A stretch of DNA of 64,000 nt from Parelaphostrongylus tenuis. Taxonomy: Eukaryota; Nematoda; Chromadorea; Rhabditida; Metastrongylidae. Shown in pieces: positions 43,051 through 54,097 of this stretch. Both the position numbers and the translations under genes were made by a program. Each line of letters begins with the position of its first letter. The first letter of the stretch is position 1. The DNA lies in NCBI GenBank assembly GCA_019055375.1, contig JAHQIW010000734.1, forward strand, positions 1 through 64,000, read 5' to 3'. The notes beneath the pieces are model-generated. The model was not told where the DNA came from. It ran no database searches and saw only the letters and a program-made list of their open reading frames with translations.

Positions 43051-43054
43051 ATAC

Positions 43055-43470
43055 CTTTTCGGGATTTCAAATGGGACTTTGCCTTGAGCCATGTTCCTGT
43101 GGTGGAGTATACAGGCGATAATTGCAAGAGATCACCGTAGATTGTTAGCTCCGTGAAGACGCCGTTAATTGGACTAAAGGACAATGTGGCTAAGAAAGAG
43201 AAGAATAGGAAGAAAATAAATAAGCTAGGAATAACAAAAAAGCATAAAAAAAGATGAGGCAGCAACGATACTGCGTCAAATTCCGTTCAATTGTGAGCGT
43301 GGGCATTCTTGCAAGTGATCGTACCCGCACGGTTTCCTAACGAATTTAACTCAACGCGTACCGTACAATGTAGAGAGCAACAGTATGTGGACGTCGATGG
43401 ACTGATTTGTTGTTGGAGGACATCACTGAAATCCGTCACTGGAATGGACCAGAGACCAAATAAGGTCATT
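43055..43470 (-). other. Candidate two consecutive exons, unknown family
   Basis: Exon 43470-43325 follows the acceptor TGTTCATTTAG and reads MTLFGLWSIPVTDFSDVLQQ, then QISPSTSTYCCSLHCTVRVE and LNSLGNRA. The donor G|GTACGATC and acceptor CTCTTTCTTAG bound a 135-base intron with matching phase 1. Exon 43189-43055 reads TLSFSPINGVFTELTIYGDL, then LQLSPVYSTTGTWLKAKSHL and KSRK, and ends at AAAAG|GTATGTTT. The second exon has excellent borders. A plus-strand frame (43309-43584) overlaps the first exon and is also open, which lowers confidence. Confidence 0.36.
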
Positions 43471-43593
43471 CTAAATGAACATAAGCAAAAGCTAACCATT
43501 TCCAAGAAAATGGAAGAGAAGACGCTAGTGGAAAATTGTGGTCTTATCAGCTTTTTAAGCCTATGTCTAAGCGTGCTCTCGTAACTTACTGTT

Positions 43594-43830
43594 TGACCCT
43601 TTCGGGACCGCAGACCTACGGCATCTCCTTTTTTGTTTGGAATTCTGGACGATGTATCTACTCTACCTCCTCCGTATCTCTAACCCCTAGCGTGCAGCGT
43701 CTCACAGGGCACGTCGCGGCGTTTATCAATGACAAGCCCGGGTTTAGAGATGCAGGGAAGTGGAGCAGACCGTCCAGAGTTACCAGCTAGAGATGCAGAG
43801 GTCGTGAGCCCACGTTCACTGAAGGGTTAG
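43594..43830. repeat. Palindromic element, GCATCTCTAACCC family
   Basis: The left arm runs from CCCTTTCGGGACCGCAGACC through GGAATTCTGGACGATGTATC to GTATCTCTAACCCCTAGCGT. The right arm repeats it in reverse (CTCTGGACGGTCTGCTCCAC, GCATCTCTAAACCC on the opposite strand). No coding content. It resembles 38325-38525 in layout. Confidence 0.72.
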
Positions 43831-43924
43831 AGAAATAAATTTAGAAAGTACTTCAAAATTTGACGGGACCACAACTCGTTTCAAGGGTCGAAGAAAACTG
43901 TTCAAAGTTCTATATCCGAGGACG

Positions 43925-44545
43925 TTAAGTGATAAACAAAACTTCGCGGACCCCAGGCGAAAATTGAACTTGCCTTTATTCAATATCGGGCTTCACGCGT
44001 TAACCACTACGAGCACCGTGCTGCGGCCGCCGTCGCTCTGCTATCATTCTTTTCCAGTTGCTCTCTCTCCCAGCATCCTCGACTATATTAAGACATAATG
44101 AGACTTTCAAAAGAGAGGCAAAACGTAGAATTCTTGTAGAGCATAGAAACTTAGGGGCGCCGTGGCCGAGTGGTCGTTGTGCTCGTCGCGGCGCGCGTGG
44201 GGTCAAACCGCACTTCCCAAGATTTCTCTTGGGAGCTTTTCGGAAGTGGAACGAATGTTAACATGGCAAAAAACGTAAAAGGGTAACGCCACTATGGAGA
44301 GGAAAAAAGTTTCAAAAAAAAAGAAAAGAAGACGAACTTTGTGTTTGGACGACATTCACAGATTGTAGAAAAACAGGATTTCAAAAGAAGAAAAGATAGC
44401 AGAGATAAAAAATAAGAAGAAAGATAACCAGTTATTGATAATTTTATAGATAACAAATAACGAAGACGACGGCAAGTAGGAGGAGGGGTGGCCGAGCGGC
44501 TGTGATGCTCGTCGTGGTGCGCGCAGGCGAGTCATAAACGATGTT
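43925..44545. repeat. Cluster of three SINE-C heads (tRNA-Leu/Ser-like)
   Basis: Plus copies are at 44150-44215 (GGCGCCGTGGCCGAGTGGTC) and 44485-44545 (GGGGTGGCCGAGCGGCTGTG). A minus copy is at 44035-43925 (GCACGGTGCTCGTAGTGGTT). The GTGGCCGAGTGG word is the A box of Leu/Ser-type tRNAs, but B boxes are decayed (GGGGTCAAACCGC in the first) and acceptor stems do not pair. Confidence 0.55.
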
Positions 44546-44549
44546 ATAT

Positions 44550-45395
44550 GCGGTTAAGAAAGCAAAGAAAAACAATCCGATTGAAGTGCTCAAAAATAAG
44601 GCAAAGACTCATTTCATGGAGATTTCGGACTACTAAGGCAAACAAATCCATGTGCATATTTCTTTGATTACAGAATGACTACTTTGCACTTGTGCCGTGG
44701 ACGTTCAGTGAACATCGGAAACAACTTGAAGGAGGAACTACACAGACACAGCAGAAGACGCGAAACCCCACAGGTTGAATTTAGGCCTCAAAAGAAAAAT
44801 CCGCTGCCATCAATGAGCCTAAATGTGAAGAAGTGCGTGTGAGGAACTCTAACAGCGCTTTCTCATGCAGCTCAGATTGAGCTTGGTTGATCAAACACGC
44901 CAAGAATTCAGTGCACCATCCACACAGCATCTGAATGACGTCTTCTGAAACTCAGACGACACTAAGATTCTGTATATTTACACAGAATATTACTGATAGA
45001 GTGAGATTTGATTAGTGATTAAGTTATTACCACCCGAATAGCTCGAATAATCGTTGTGAAGAATTTGAAGTGCTCTGAATGTAAACCGAAACAAAAAAAT
45101 ATTGACCAGTTGTGGCTTCCGTTTAATCATATAGGAAATTGCGACACATGACTAATCATATAATAGCGTAACTACCCAACAGTATTTATTAAACCATGAA
45201 ACCTGAAGTAGCTTCAAACCCACTATTTTCCTATGTGAGGTCTCACTGAGATAAAACACAGCTGCGAGAGAAAAGCGATACGACTTCTTCGACAGTGCAG
45301 TGGAAGACTGAACCGGTTGAGGACCAGGAGACCCAAAGGGCGTGTCTGGCCCCGTTCCCTGGCTACGCTCCCACCAATCACGTCTATCTCTTGAT
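44550..45395. other. Unassigned DNA with one short repeat
   Basis: Only the repeat shared with 5750-5870 (at 44780-44885) is recognised. No gene is supported. Confidence 0.5.
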
Positions 45396-45397
45396 AA

Positions 45398-45590
45398 ATG
45401 ATAGTGAATTGGGACGGTAGTGATGGTAGTGGCAGTGATAGTGGTTACAGTGATAGTGCTCATAGTGATAGCGATGCTAGTGATAGTGGCGGTTTCGACA
45501 TTGATTACAGTGGTAGCGTTCATAGTGATAGTGATGATAGTCATAGTAATCATAGTGATAGTGGCGGTACTGACATCTGATTTTTTCTGA
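45398..45590. repeat. AGTGATAGTGG-type microsatellite
   Basis: About 190 bases of degenerate AGTGAT and AGTGGT hexamers. Read as protein they give a Ser-Asp repeat on plus (SDSGYSDSAHSDSDASDSGG) and a Thr-Ile repeat on minus. The flanking frame is short, so it is a simple repeat and not a coding domain. Confidence 0.85.
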
Positions 45591-45639
45591 TTAAGAGGCA
45601 ACAAATGAAAAACCGAGGTGATATCCTGAAGAGGATTTT

Positions 45640-45990
45640 TTCATAGGAGTGTTAGCAAACATTCGAAAGCTGAGACTTGAGACTACAGCACCACGTCACC
45701 GGCTAATTCAAAACACCCCTATATAACGTTGTAGCATCCAGATCAAAAATTATGTTTCACATTCACCTTTCACCTTTATTTTTATTACACGTATGATTCG
45801 CTGGGAAGTGAAAAGCACATCAATGTTGAAAGAATTTTCGCAGTGTTTTAGTCAATCGTTTTATCTGGATTTTCTTGCAAAGCGGAGAAAAAAATCCCCA
45901 GTTGAATAACAATGGGACGATCATCTCGCCTCGCTCCACACCTTCCACGCCACCTGCCACGGCCGTCGCCTTGTCAGTTAGCCAATAAAC
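45640..45990. repeat. Dispersed repeat related to 12290-12800
   Basis: It opens with TCATAGGAGTGTTAGCAAAC then ATTCGAAAGC, the same opening as at 36595 and 12300. It ends with GCAAAGCGGAGAAAAAAATC and a C-rich block (CGCTCCACACCTTCCACGCC), again as at 12530-12660. Confidence 0.5.
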
Positions 45991-46194
45991 AACTTGCCGA
46001 AAATGTAAAACTTGGTGTTATCTTCCCTGCTAAGCCGTATATTCAGAAAATAAGCACACCGCTAGAATCAGGAAACATTACACCTTCAGATGATTATTGG
46101 TACTTGGTTATTGGGTATACTATAATATTATACCACTGCAAGTGGCAGTCAAATAAAAAGCATTCTGAGTATCGATACCCAATGTCTGTCAACA

Positions 46195-46395
46195 CAAGTG
46201 GGTTAAATGCCGATAGCGGCTGCCCCGCCAGACCGTCGACGGTTGGTTGTTGGCTGACAACGCGTTATAGCCTAAAAAAGAGTGCCGTGCAAAACGAGCA
46301 TCCGTGATGCAAAGGTCAGCATACGCTCCCAGAAAGAATGAGATCTGGGTTCGAATCCCGGCTGGCGCAAATGTTTTTGCACAGCAGTCCACATT
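46195..46395 (+). repeat. SINE-B, near full length
   Basis: The leader GCCAGACCGTCGACGGTTGG, then GCGTTATAGCCTAAAAAAGA, is followed by the tRNA-like core with GATCTGGGTTCGAATCCCGG as a perfect B box and a TTTTTGCACAGCAGTCC tail. The A box (CCGTGATGCAAAGGTCAGCA) is partly decayed. Confidence 0.8.
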
Positions 46396-46504
46396 ATTGA
46401 TTATTGATAGCCTGGTGAAAGAACTCTGTCCGCCGAGTGTATTGCACAAATCAAGGACCACACGAGCATCGCAACCACTCGGTCTCGACTCCCGCAAAAT
46501 CCGT

Positions 46505-47400
46505 ATATTGTAATAAAACCCTTAGAAGATTTTATATATATGGTATATAAAAGGCAATATCTATACGCTGGTATCTAATATCTATATACATGGTATATAG
46601 AAGGAATATCCATACGCTTTTGAATAGGTTGATGACAGCAGAGAACAGATCTTGGTAATGCCAAAAGTTGTCCATGATACTCACTAAATCTGCTTGATCC
46701 TTGAACAGAAGTTGTTGGCTTTGTTTAGCCACATCTTCAACATTCTTATTTGGTCTAATCCATAATCACCAAGAAATCCTTCCAGTATATTACGCCATGC
46801 ATCGCTTTGTTTCACATGAATATTGAAGACCATAGCATGAAAGAAACTGCTGTAACACATGACAAGAATTGTCTCAACATACTGAACCAACATTTCCATA
46901 TGATATCAAGCCGTGAAACAGAAGTTTTTGATGGAAGAATAAGAAAATGGCATTTCATAATAGGTCAGTGCAAAACCAAAGACGATTCCTCGAGAGCGGT
47001 TCACAAAAGCTATGACTCCGCTCAAGCACAATTTCACTAATCGAAATGCTCTTCTGAACACTAGTCATATATGAAAAAGACAAATTCATCTGTTGCAATG
47101 TCTGCAGCTTCTGATTTCCGAAAGTCAATGATTATTTGGAGACATTTTCTGCAGTTGCCCGGATGTCGCATATTTTCCCGAGAGGTATTTGTCGAGATGT
47201 TCGATCAATAACATTTTATTAGCAAGAAGTTCAATGAGCATAAGGGGTGAGGAAGGTTTAGCTCGATTAAATTCATAGCATCGCGGTTGGAATATGTGGC
47301 TGAACAATGTCGGTCGTGAACAACAATTTCCTTTGATCAACATTGGAAACATTCATTGCAATATCTTTGGTTCAAGATAGTACCGTTTGTGCACTGGTTA
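46505..47400 (+). repeat. R7 fragment, copy D
   Basis: It is collinear with 10860-11560 of copy C: the exon (46685-46837), GCGGTTCACAAAAGCTATGA with CTCCGCTCAAGCACAATTTC, TTTGTCGAGATG, and GTCGTGAACAACAA. It ends before 47400. The minus frame 47352-47125 contains LLIEHLDKYLSGKYATSGQL, which in copy C is reduced to HLDKYQ. Confidence 0.68.
46685..46837 (-). pseudogene. R7 conserved exon, copy D
   Basis: It keeps AMVFNIHVKQSDAWRNILEG, then FLGDYGLD, and after a frameshift QQLLFKDQADL ending before TGAGTATC. The acceptor AG is mutated (TTTCATGC) and the donor GT remains. See 29249-29401. Confidence 0.6.
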
Positions 47401-47584
47401 GAGATGTCCCGCAAAACACACGTAATCGCTTGTTCAGTCTCGCGATATGAGCAGCGAAGCCTTCCAATGACTCAGCGCTTTCACGAAGAAGACTTCAATG
47501 GAGAACTGTTCAGATGCAAATATCGCGGCTGCAGAAATTTTAACTCAGTGGTATGATATTATGACAATACATCCAATTTAATTG

Positions 47585-47775
47585 AATAGCGCCAACGCAA
47601 GGAAGACGTGGGTTCGACTCCAGCACGAGGGTCACAGTTTTGCGTATCACTCAGCGCTGTATCGCAGAGTGACAGCAGAACGAGTCCATGGTAGTCCAGT
47701 GGTTAGCATTCGCGACATGAAATGGTAAGATGCGGGTTCGACTCCCGTCGAGTTTCAAAGTTTTGCATATCACCC
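47585..47775 (+). repeat. Two tRNA-like SINE heads in a row
   Basis: The first (47600-47640) keeps only GACGTGGGTTCGACTCCAGC. The second has both boxes: GGTAGTCCAGTGGTTAGCAT and ATGCGGGTTCGACTCCCGTC, then GTTTTGCATATCACCC, the SINE-B type tail. The 5' and 3' ends of the heads do not pair as an acceptor stem. Confidence 0.65.
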
Positions 47776-47959
47776 AAAGTTTTGGATATATTGTACAAGA
47801 AGCGTTCAGTCGCAGAAGAAAATGTCCATTCGACAAGCAGCAAGGAAGAAGATTGTTATGTTATCTGAGAAATTGTAGAATTTGCCAGAATAATAAGCAC
47901 AAAGCACCCATCCACCATTCGCAGCATATTTACAAAAACCGAAAGCTGGCTTACTAAGC

Positions 47960-48725
47960 TGCAAGACGACGATCTCCATATTTCCAACACTGATGAAAAA
48001 AATGATTATTGAAAATTTAGTAAAATATGGGCTGGACACGTAATGCCTTTCAACGACTACAGATGGACGAAAGCAATTTCCAAGTGGATTCTTCAAAATG
48101 TCAAACGCACAACAGGAAGACCACCAACGCAAAAGTTCTACTTTTTTATGATTAGCTCAAGATAAAGATTTAACACACACCGAATTTCTACAGCGAACAC
48201 AACCCAGTGGGCTACTCTTGCACGCGGTTAGTAAAAAAGAGGTATAATAGGTTGAGGAGAAAGTTTCCGGAATTTGCATGTAAAAACTTTATTTATGCAT
48301 CAATTAAGTTCGAACAAAAGACAATTTAATAGTCAAAGTAGTCTCCTTCTGAGTCGATAACGTTCAGCCACAGATCTGGCAACATGAAGATCCCGCGGCT
48401 GTCTTTTCAACAGTTCCTTCGCCCCATGCCTCATTGAATCGACGAACAGTGTCAGCGACATTTGTGCCCACTTTGTACTCGTGAAGCATCAACAGTCGTT
48501 TCTGTTCGCGGTTCAGTTCCATCTTGCGGCAGTATAGAAGAGTTATATATCAATCGATGCGCAAGAAAACGAGCTTTCAAACCGTGTAAAAATCGCAATA
48601 AAACATGCGAACATGTTAAAGTTATGGGCAAATTCCGGAAACTTTCTCCTCAACCTATTATTACCGCATCGATGGAATTACTCGGCGATCAACGGGACAA
48701 CAAGTGATGCAAACATAATGGCAGG
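47960..48725 (+). mobile_element. RTE-like LINE 3' fragment, split by a mariner
   Basis: The C-terminal block of the LINE family (IWAGHVMPFNDYRWTKAISK, VKRTTGRPPTQKF, TQWATLAR) ends near 48240. It resumes after the mariner derivative with GDQRDNK (48690-48710) and a short AAGTGATGCAAACATA tail. It is far more diverged than LINE copies 1 and 2. Confidence 0.78.
48250..48655 (-). mobile_element. Mariner deletion derivative (406 bp) with intact ends
   Basis: Terminal inverted repeats GGTTGAGGAGAAAGTTTCCG followed by GAATTTGC are identical at both ends over 28 bases and flanked by TA on each side, the mariner target. Read on minus it starts MELNREQKRLLMLHEYKVGT, then NVADTVRRFNEAWGEGTVEK, the transposase N-terminus. 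It jumps at once to PDLWLNVIDSEGDYFDY with a stop, the C-terminus. The whole catalytic domain is gone. Precise ends and good frames suggest recent movement in trans. Confidence 0.93.
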
Positions 48726-50996
48726 AAAGGAAACTGCTTGTGTTTATGTTCACGCCCATAGCATGCTGGATTAAACATTTGTTAGCTTATGCTGCTTCAC
48801 TTATGGAGACAAATATTTTGACCCATCTATTCAGTAGAGATGAAAAGTGGAAAAGTGTATCAAGAGAACTTCACTGGTAACGCCGTTAACCCATGGAAGT
48901 GGCCTACATATATAACTGCATACACTGCATCCCATTCTAGATGGAATCACATCGCTGGACGATAGCGGGATTTTACTGATATTCATTTTCCTGGCAATCT
49001 GCCATCCAGATCTTATGCTTGACCATACCCGATGAGGATATTTATTAAAGAGCTTCGCTAGTTTCGACACCTATCCTAGCCCTATTCCATTTGCTTTTCG
49101 AAAACTTTCCTGGCCTCTTTATCACCAATCAATGTTCACTTGGGAGAATATCATTTTTGACAATGATGACGCACACCGTGTTGCAAAGTGTTATTTAGTA
49201 TCCCATTGATAGAGAGTGATGTACTAAAATTTCGCGTCAGGCTGGACTAGAATCCACACCTCACTCCTTCCAGCAGCGCGTGCTCTATCCGTTACACTAT
49301 CGACGCCCATTATTACTCTTTCTATGCTACAGCGCATCTATGTTATTCCTAATAAGTCAATACAGGTATGCAGTCACATTTGGTAATCTCTGCTAAAATA
49401 AATTGATAAACAATAGTGATACTATCTACCTCGTTTAGATGTTAGGGACATGTAAAAGAGCGCTCGCGTAGATATGATTTCAGTATCAATGTTCATCAGA
49501 AAATATTATGTTCTGCACAATACATTTTGCAGAAGCCTCGAGATACCATAACTGAGTGTGCCCTAAAACTATAAGAAGAGTTTGAGGCTACAAAAGTACA
49601 TTAGTCACACATTCTCACCGTAATTAGTCAAGGAATGTTTTGATATTGAAGGTGACTCGCCCTATTTGCGTCTGTAATCGTACAAAACACAATTTTTTTT
49701 AGAACAAATATTTCGGCTGGCTGTCTCTGATGAGTGTGAATTTCACAGTCGTGCAAGTAAAATTTGATTCTCAAAACAGAGCGAAACAATCTGTTCCACC
49801 TCCAAAAGTAGTTTTCTTGCCTGAACATTGTTCTATGGCTGCGTGTGTGGTTTTATTCTTTTGCCAACCACTGTCTATTTGGTGGTGATATAGAATGAGA
49901 TCCAAATTCTTGGTAAAGAGACGAAAATAGCGTAGAGTGTGGAGATTAGAACGCACTGCAACCGAGATAGTGAGTCGGCTGAAGTGCCTTAGACAATAAG
50001 GAAAACAAGCAATGTTCTTCTTGTCTTGGTAATTTTTCAGAAAGCGCATCGTTTAAAGTAGTTGGAACCTGGCTTTCGTAATATGGTTTCTAACAAGTTT
50101 CGTCTCCTCGTTATAGATACTCTCCTACTGGCCAAAACTAAAATGTTATAGCCCAGTTTAAGTCTGCTGTAATCTTCTTGGAAAGCTTCGTCACCTACAT
50201 TCTCTCCTTTCAAAATGGTGAAGAAAAACCCTGTTCGTATAGATACACCACCCATGCGCCAAATTTCAAAGCGACGATAGCCTGCGGAACTTCAAGGTTC
50301 ATAATTCATGACAAGCGTCAGAAAAGCTAGCAAACGGATGTTGAGCTTCTTAGCTTCGCTTCAGTTTGTTTCTTAACACTATGTAAAAAGACATGAGAAC
50401 TTTTTCAGGTTTAGTTGGAAACACGTGCTATTCTGTCTTCGTTTCGCGGCAGTAGAAGAAACTAAAAAGGTTCAAAAGCCACTTCCACAAATGTAGTGAT
50501 GTTGTACAAGGCGTCAAAACTTTGTGGAGTCTCAAATGCTGATCGCGTCCTCTACAGCTGTTCTGTGGACCGTATATGTTTGCCACTATTGCGCTAAACA
50601 ATATTCAAGTCATTAAAATGCCATGACATATCGTATCAAGCGAAAAAATCACCAAAAATACAAAAATTTGGACTAAAACTCGGCTCAATTTGAATGTAAT
50701 AATATATTCGATTTCAAAGCTATGGAAATCGCTTTCATTCCTCGAAAGCAAAATCGTGTTTTACCAGTACCTACGAGCACTGAGTGCATAAGTAGTATTC
50801 TGATATGAGAAATTTCTCTAAACTTTCATTCATTTGCTTAACACTCAACTAATTGCATTGCAAACAATGTCGGCTCATAATTAATAAGAAATGATACTAA
50901 TGTCGGCCTGCTAAAATCCACGACTTTTATATCATTCGTTTTGAGTGATTTCCCAAGACCACCGCTTGAATTTCGATATGCCAAAGAACCATTTTT
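48726..50996. other. Unassigned DNA with one SINE-B remnant
   Basis: A short reversed SINE-B core lies at 49215-49335 (GGGCGTCGATAGTGTAACGG and GTGGATTCTAGTCC on minus). Three minus frames at 50255-49628 (72, 92 and 66 codons) follow one another in different registers but lack splice sites and recognisable motifs. Confidence 0.5.
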
Positions 50997-51537
50997 GAGC
51001 CACGCATGTCATGTGGTTTTTGAAAATGGGCTGACTTATAGAACCCGATAAACGTTTTTTCGATCTTGCGATCTCGGTCAGTCGTGCGGTTACCCATTCT
51101 CGTCTTTCGCTAAGCTCTGTGGGTGCCCCTTCCTCACACTAAGAGTTAGTGACGACGAACGTTTTACTTCCTATGTCCAGCGAAACTATTGCCGAACACA
51201 AAGCGTTGTACACTCAATTGCTTTTGGCTAGTATAATTAAGTTGAGTTGTGGTCTTAAAAAAACACCCGAAAGGAATTATATGATATATTAAATATACTA
51301 GCCAAGAGCAATCGAGTGTACAACACTCTGTGTTCGGTGATAATTTCATTGGGCATAAAGTGTAAAACGTTCGTCGTCGCTAACTCCTAATGTGGGGAAG
51401 AGGCACTCACAGAGATTAGCAAAAGACGAGAATGGGTAACTGCCCGGCTGACGAAACTGCAAGGTCGAAACACATGTACCGGGCTCTATAAGTCAGCCTA
51501 TCTTTAACAACCGCATGACGTCCACGTCTTGTAATAT
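50997..51537. mobile_element. Palindromic MITE, about 540 bp, arms about 240 bp
   Basis: The left arm 50997-51240 and right arm 51288-51537 are inverted copies over almost their whole length, with words such as GGGCTGACTTATAGA.CCCG, GTTACCCATTCTCGTCTTT, GTTAG.GACGACGAACGTTTTA, and TGTACACTC.ATTGCT.TTGG. The loop is about 47 bases. There is no coding content. The outer ends match the tandem array at 16590-16915. Confidence 0.88.
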
Positions 51538-52877
51538 AATGCTCTTTCAAAAGGATTTAAAGCTACTTTTTGAATCGATTCGTCTACTTTGACGCATTTG
51601 TTCTATCACCACGCATTTGATGACTTATTGGTGTATTTTTTGAGAAGACCAAGAGGCGGCAATTTGAGTTTGAAGACTAAGGTACGTGGGACAATGCCCC
51701 ATAACTATGGTTTGGCCTTCTCCGTGCAGACACTGAAGTTCAACGCTTATGACGCTTTCTCGCATGACAATGTAATAAATTATTAGAGTAAGCATGCATA
51801 GACGAGGATCCAATAAAAGTTTATGTTTCAGAGTGACTCTAATTTGAAATTTGAAGTCCGTCAAGATTTTTACGCAGGGAACGCATAAAGATAATTTTCA
51901 AAGTTCATTGCTATAATCTCACAGATATTCTGTACGTTGTTCTCAAGAGAATCTTTTTAACCTATGAGGCTTCTTCGAAAGCTCGTAATCACCAGTAGAC
52001 GTACATCATCGGAATGAATATTCGTTTCTCTGCCTATCGATTGTCCTCCGTAGTGAAGGACTGCACCGATTACGGTTCAACCAATACACCATCTTTTGTA
52101 AAACATTTGCATCTGAGAATAGAGATGATGGGCTTTAGCCACAAGCAAACCCTCCCATTGTGCAAGTGGTGTTCTGAGAATTTTGCTTCGATGTCGATTC
52201 ACTTTACAGTTGCTTCAGTTGTTTTGTCAGTTAGTCACCTATCCTTATTTTATGGCCAGTCTAGCTATATTTCTCTGTAGATGAGATATCATGGGCATCG
52301 CAGTGGGATGGATCTCAAGGATCGAGTTGTCCGCTAAATCTGAAAAACCTTTTTTTTTACCTTTGGTGAACCAGACCTGTTACTTGTGATTTCCATAGGT
52401 CGATTAAAAGGAAGCGCCATGTATTGCAAACGCTCCATTATGTCGCTTTTGTTGCTCACTGGAACACCGCTGCTGCATTCCACCTGATAGGCTTTGATAT
52501 ATATCAATGGCTGAGAAACATTTTCTGCTGCACAATTACATAGCGCATTGAATCATGTGAATCACAGTCATATAAATCCTTCACAAGACCTCGGCTTTGT
52601 CTTTATTTTACCCTTTAGCTGTAAAATAAATCTCTTTCTATGTGAACAAATATGCAGAAAGACAGAGTTCGGAAGTTACTGAGATGGTAGATCGTTGAAA
52701 ATGAATGAATCAAATGACGTGTTATCCTTCTCATCGTACACTAATTTAAAGTTTCGATGTGATCTTATTTGAGTAGCTTTTTGCCGTAACAAGGGAGCTC
52801 CCTATTGCGACACTGGGGTCACCAATAAACAGAAGATTCTGGAACAAAGACGTGTTCTGCAAGGAATGAAACATTTA
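51538..52877. other. Unassigned DNA
   Basis: An 88-codon plus frame (52014-52280) is open but has no recognised content. No repeats seen. Confidence 0.45.
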
Positions 52878-53152
52878 TCATTCAGCCACAGCTGGCTGAT
52901 CTGGGTCACTACATAAAATGCTATCATTGCAACCAACACCGCTCATCGTTCTCGAAATCGGTGAAATAGGAATGTTTTTTGCGAAAATAGTGGTCAGTCT
53001 CGAGAAATCATAGATACATGGTGGCGACCAGCAGAAATACGTCCAAGCAGCCTCATTATTCCAGATCTTGATATAGTAGAAATTAAAGGACCATAACATT
53101 TCTGTGTGATCACAACGGGACTGGAGAGTTCCATCAATGACCGAAGGAGAGA
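52878..53152 (-). other. Candidate terminal exon, unknown family
   Basis: The acceptor TTATTTCTATTCCAG at 53153 is strong. Two registers after it are open: SPSVIDGTLQSRCDHTEMLW, followed by Trp/Cys-rich sequence to AVAE and a stop (90 codons), and SLLRSLMELSSPVVITQKCY, followed by basic sequence to SRD and a stop. Only one could be real, and neither is recognised. Confidence 0.22.
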
Positions 53153-53599
53153 CTGGAATAGAAATAAAAATATCGATACTTTCAGTTAACAATTTGAGAC
53201 CTCGCTTAAAATATATAAAACATGCTGGCAGCATATTCTATACCTTTCATGAGGTCTGCAATGACACTTATACAATGCTAGACACGCAAGGCCGAAACAT
53301 TTATCTAGTACCGTATAAGTTCCATAATAGACCTCATGAAAGACTTAAGATATGTTGTTAGGATGTAAAAATAACAGGTTCAAAATGCTCTGCTGAATCG
53401 GTTGAGCAACCAGATTTTTAGCAGTGCAAAATGGATTACTATGAAATGCATTTTATAACTTTTCATAATCTGGCCAATCTTTTTGTATTGGTAAGATTTT
53501 TCGATTATTTCTGCGGAAGGGAGATCGCAGAACTCGGTTTCCTTTCTTATGTACAGATACGAGGTTCATAATAATAGCGTTCGTTGAATACAGTAGCAA

Positions 53600-53720
53600 C
53601 ACAGCACAATAATAGTACAATAGCCGACATTTCGCCAGATTAGCCTTCCCTAGGGCCTGGAAGAGTCAAATTTTGTGCAACCCATTCGACCAAACACTCT
53701 CAAAATCATGACTGATAAAA
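53600..53720. repeat. Short dispersed repeat shared with 41580-41720
   Basis: It contains GCCTTCCCTAGGGCCTGGAA and CGACCAAACACTCTC, the same order as at 41620-41685. Confidence 0.4.
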
Positions 53721-54097
53721 ATTATTGCGTAAGCATCTAGTTTCGTAACAATTAGTCTTTATTGGACAATTAGCGTCTGTTGTTTTATAGTTCACATAAC
53801 AACTAGTGGAGCACAAAACAATAAGGCGAAGAATATCTATCAGAAGCTGTTTATTACGCGGCTAAATGTTTACGTATCAATTTTCATCTGCTTTACGTAG
53901 GCATATGCAATGATTGTTTCATATACCCACGTAGCAGTCGTACGCCATGCATTCGACCATCAAGCACTGTGGAAGAACATCTTGCCGATTGTTTCAACGC
54001 CCGTTGGGTGGGTCGTCGCCGAATCCTCTATAAAGGGGTAGATTCCCGAGGAGCTGGCTGAACGAAAGGCACTGTGCAACTGAAGAGGCTGGAACGC

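Noticed and set aside
45152..45604. 150-codon minus frame with Thr-Ile repeats and the opposite Ser-Asp repeat frame
   Set aside because: Both are translations of one AGTGAT microsatellite and lack a non-repetitive conserved part.
45912..46307. 131-codon plus-strand frame
   Set aside because: It crosses from a dispersed repeat into SINE-B, so it is a chance fusion of two repeats.
49628..50255. Three successive minus frames as a possible gene
   Set aside because: They change register without splice sites and match no family; kept only as unassigned DNA.
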